Source: Streptomyces sp. WP-1
GTDB lineage: Bacteria; Actinomycetota; Actinomycetes; Streptomycetales; Streptomycetaceae
Direction of reading: 5' to 3'
Assembly: GCF_030450125.1 (NCBI RefSeq)
Contig: NZ_CP123923.1
Coordinates: forward strand, 2,232,001 to 2,296,000
Length of the DNA: 64,000 nt
The notes beneath the pieces are model-generated. The model did not search any database and was not told where the DNA came from. It saw only the letters and a program-made list of their open reading frames with translations. This document shows, in pieces, positions 62,972 through 64,000 of this stretch. Each line of letters begins with the position of its first letter. Position 1 is the stretch's first letter. The position numbers were made by a program, and so were the translations under genes.

Positions 62972-64000
62972 TCAGCTGCAGCCGCTCGTCGAGCCGCAGC
63001 CCTCGCAGATGTAGCAGGAGCCGGCGCGCTGCATCTTGGTGCCGCAGGAGAAGCAGAGCGGGGCGTCGGCCTGGATGCCCAGCTGCATCTCCACCAGTTC
63101 GGCGCTGGTGTGGGCCTGCTTCGGGGCGGGCTTCACGGACTCGGCCTCGGCCTTCGGCGTGGCGACGGCCGTCGGCTCCTGGGCGCGGGGCGCCGACTGG
63201 GCCAGGCCCTCGACGTCGACCTCGTCGTCGGCCGGCTCGTAGGAACCGGTCTCCAGGTGCCGCTGGCGCTCCTCGGCGGAGTGGATGCCGAGCGCGGAGC
63301 GGGTCTCGAAGGGCAGGAAGTCCAGCGCCAGGCGGCGGAAGATGTAGTCCACGATGGACTGCGCCATCCGCACGTCCGGGTCGTCCGTCATACCGGCCGG
63401 CTCGAAGCGCATGTTGGTGAACTTCGAGACGTACGTCTCCAGCGGCACGCCGTACTGGAGGCCGACGGAGACCGCGATGGAGAAGGCGTCCATCATGCCC
63501 GCGAGGGTCGAGCCCTGCTTGGACATCTTCAGGAAGACCTCGCCGAGACCGTCGTCCGGGTAGGAGTTGGCGGTCATGTAGCCCTCGGCGCCGCCGACGG
63601 TGAACGACGTGGTGATGCCGGGACGGCCCTTCGGAAGGCGCTTGCGGACCGGGCGGTACTCGACGACCTTCTCGACCGCGGTACGGATCGTGTCCTCGGC
63701 CTTCTCGGTGATCTCGGCCTTCTCCTCCTCCTTCTTCTTGGCGGAGAGCGGCTGGCCGACCTTGCAGTTGTCCCGGTAGATCGCGAGCGCCTTGACGCCG
63801 AGCTTCCACGCCTCGAAGTAGATCTCCTCGACCTCCTCGACGGTCGCCGTCTCCGGCATGTTGACCGTCTTGGAGATCGCGCCGGAGATCCACGGCTGGA
63901 TCGCGGCCATCATGCGGACGTGGCCCATCGGGGAGATGGCCCGCTCGCCCATGGCGCAGTCGAAGACCTCGTAGTGCTCCTGCTTGAGACCGGGGGCGTC
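62972..64000 (-). CDS. nrdJ: Vitamin B12-dependent ribonucleotide reductase (class II), C-terminal part
   Basis: The frame stays open to the window edge, so about the last 340 residues of a roughly 960-residue enzyme are present. NrdJ makes deoxyribonucleotides with adenosylcobalamin and works with or without oxygen. Visible are [20 protein letters not shown] and [20 protein letters not shown]. The Lys/Glu-rich linker, the [20 protein letters not shown] domain and the C-terminal zinc-ribbon/redox cysteines CFSCGTKMQ and [14 protein letters not shown] follow. Any B12 riboswitch or NrdR site would lie outside the window. Confidence 0.96.
   Translation of the reverse strand, partial: DAPGLKQEHYEVFDCAMGERAISPMGHVRMMAAIQPWISGAISKTVNMPETATVEEVEEIYFEAWKLGVKALAIYRDNCKVGQPLSAKKKEEEKAEITEKAEDTIRTAVEKVVEYRPVRKRLPKGRPGITTSFTVGGAEGYMTANSYPDDGLGEVFLKMSKQGSTLAGMMDAFSIAVSVGLQYGVPLETYVSKFTNMRFEPAGMTDDPDVRMAQSIVDYIFRRLALDFLPFETRSALGIHSAEERQRHLETGSYEPADDEVDVEGLAQSAPRAQEPTAVATPKAEAESVKPAPKQAHTSAELVEMQLGIQADAPLCFSCGTKMQRAGSCYICEGCGSTSGCS

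Overview
This is chromosomal DNA from a Streptomyces or very close relative. It has very high GC, GTG/TTG starts, dense overlapping operons and several genus-diagnostic genes: sepH, whiH and the principal sigma factor gene hrdB. Gene order follows, from memory, the S. coelicolor core-chromosome interval from about SCO5855 (sepH) to SCO5805 (nrdJ). About 49 protein genes, one pseudogene, one riboswitch and many hairpin terminators are visible. No rRNA, complete tRNA, IS element or CRISPR array was seen.

Left part (1-13.9 kb): the end of an aldonolactone-oxidase-type flavoenzyme, a membrane protein, sepH, a rhodanese sulfurtransferase, a two-domain VOC protein, a 700-bp minisatellite region, thymidine kinase, a phosphodiesterase/DUF5998 pair, and a GNAT/acyl-CoA-synthetase fusion. 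Next come ptsH behind a DasR site, a GntR regulator, and an M23 peptidase behind a ydaO-type (c-di-AMP) riboswitch.

Middle (13.9-41 kb): an M16 peptidase pair diverges from parC. A COG0523 metallochaperone follows, then two divergent citrate-synthase paralogues, one carrying an N-terminal helix-turn-helix, with concentric TTGAT palindromes between them. A sucrase/ferredoxin protein starts directly against an iron box. A CitA/DcuS-type kinase and its probable regulator are split by a nitrate/sulfonate-type ABC operon. A five-gene minus-strand block holds a membrane protein, a NarL-type two-component system, a DUF485 protein and a solute:Na+ symporter. A TetR regulator diverges from a FAD monooxygenase over two operator copies. 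parE, a zinc-ribbon protein and a trypsin-like protease complete this part.

Right part (41-64 kb): hrdB and whiH (with a WhiG-type promoter), an ATPase-permease fusion, a Nudix protein, DUF4192, a RecQ helicase with a C-terminal phosphoribosyltransferase-like segment, a helicase-tail-like protein and rnhB. A solitary type I PKS (KS-AT-inactive DH-ACP) lies between rnhB and an ADP-ribosylglycohydrolase. Then come a phosphatase, a DUF4937 protein, a TerD protein, a broken kinase-like pseudogene, a 45-residue basic protein and the C-terminal half of the B12-dependent ribonucleotide reductase nrdJ.

Functional threads are development and division (sepH, whiH, hrdB, ptsH/DasR, cell-wall peptidase), DNA topology and repair (parC, parE, recQ, rnhB, tdk, nrdJ) and signal-controlled uptake. 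The least explained material is intergenic: four degenerate tandem-repeat arrays with periods of 11, 19/35, 22 and 17 bp, and the paired citrate-synthase switch.
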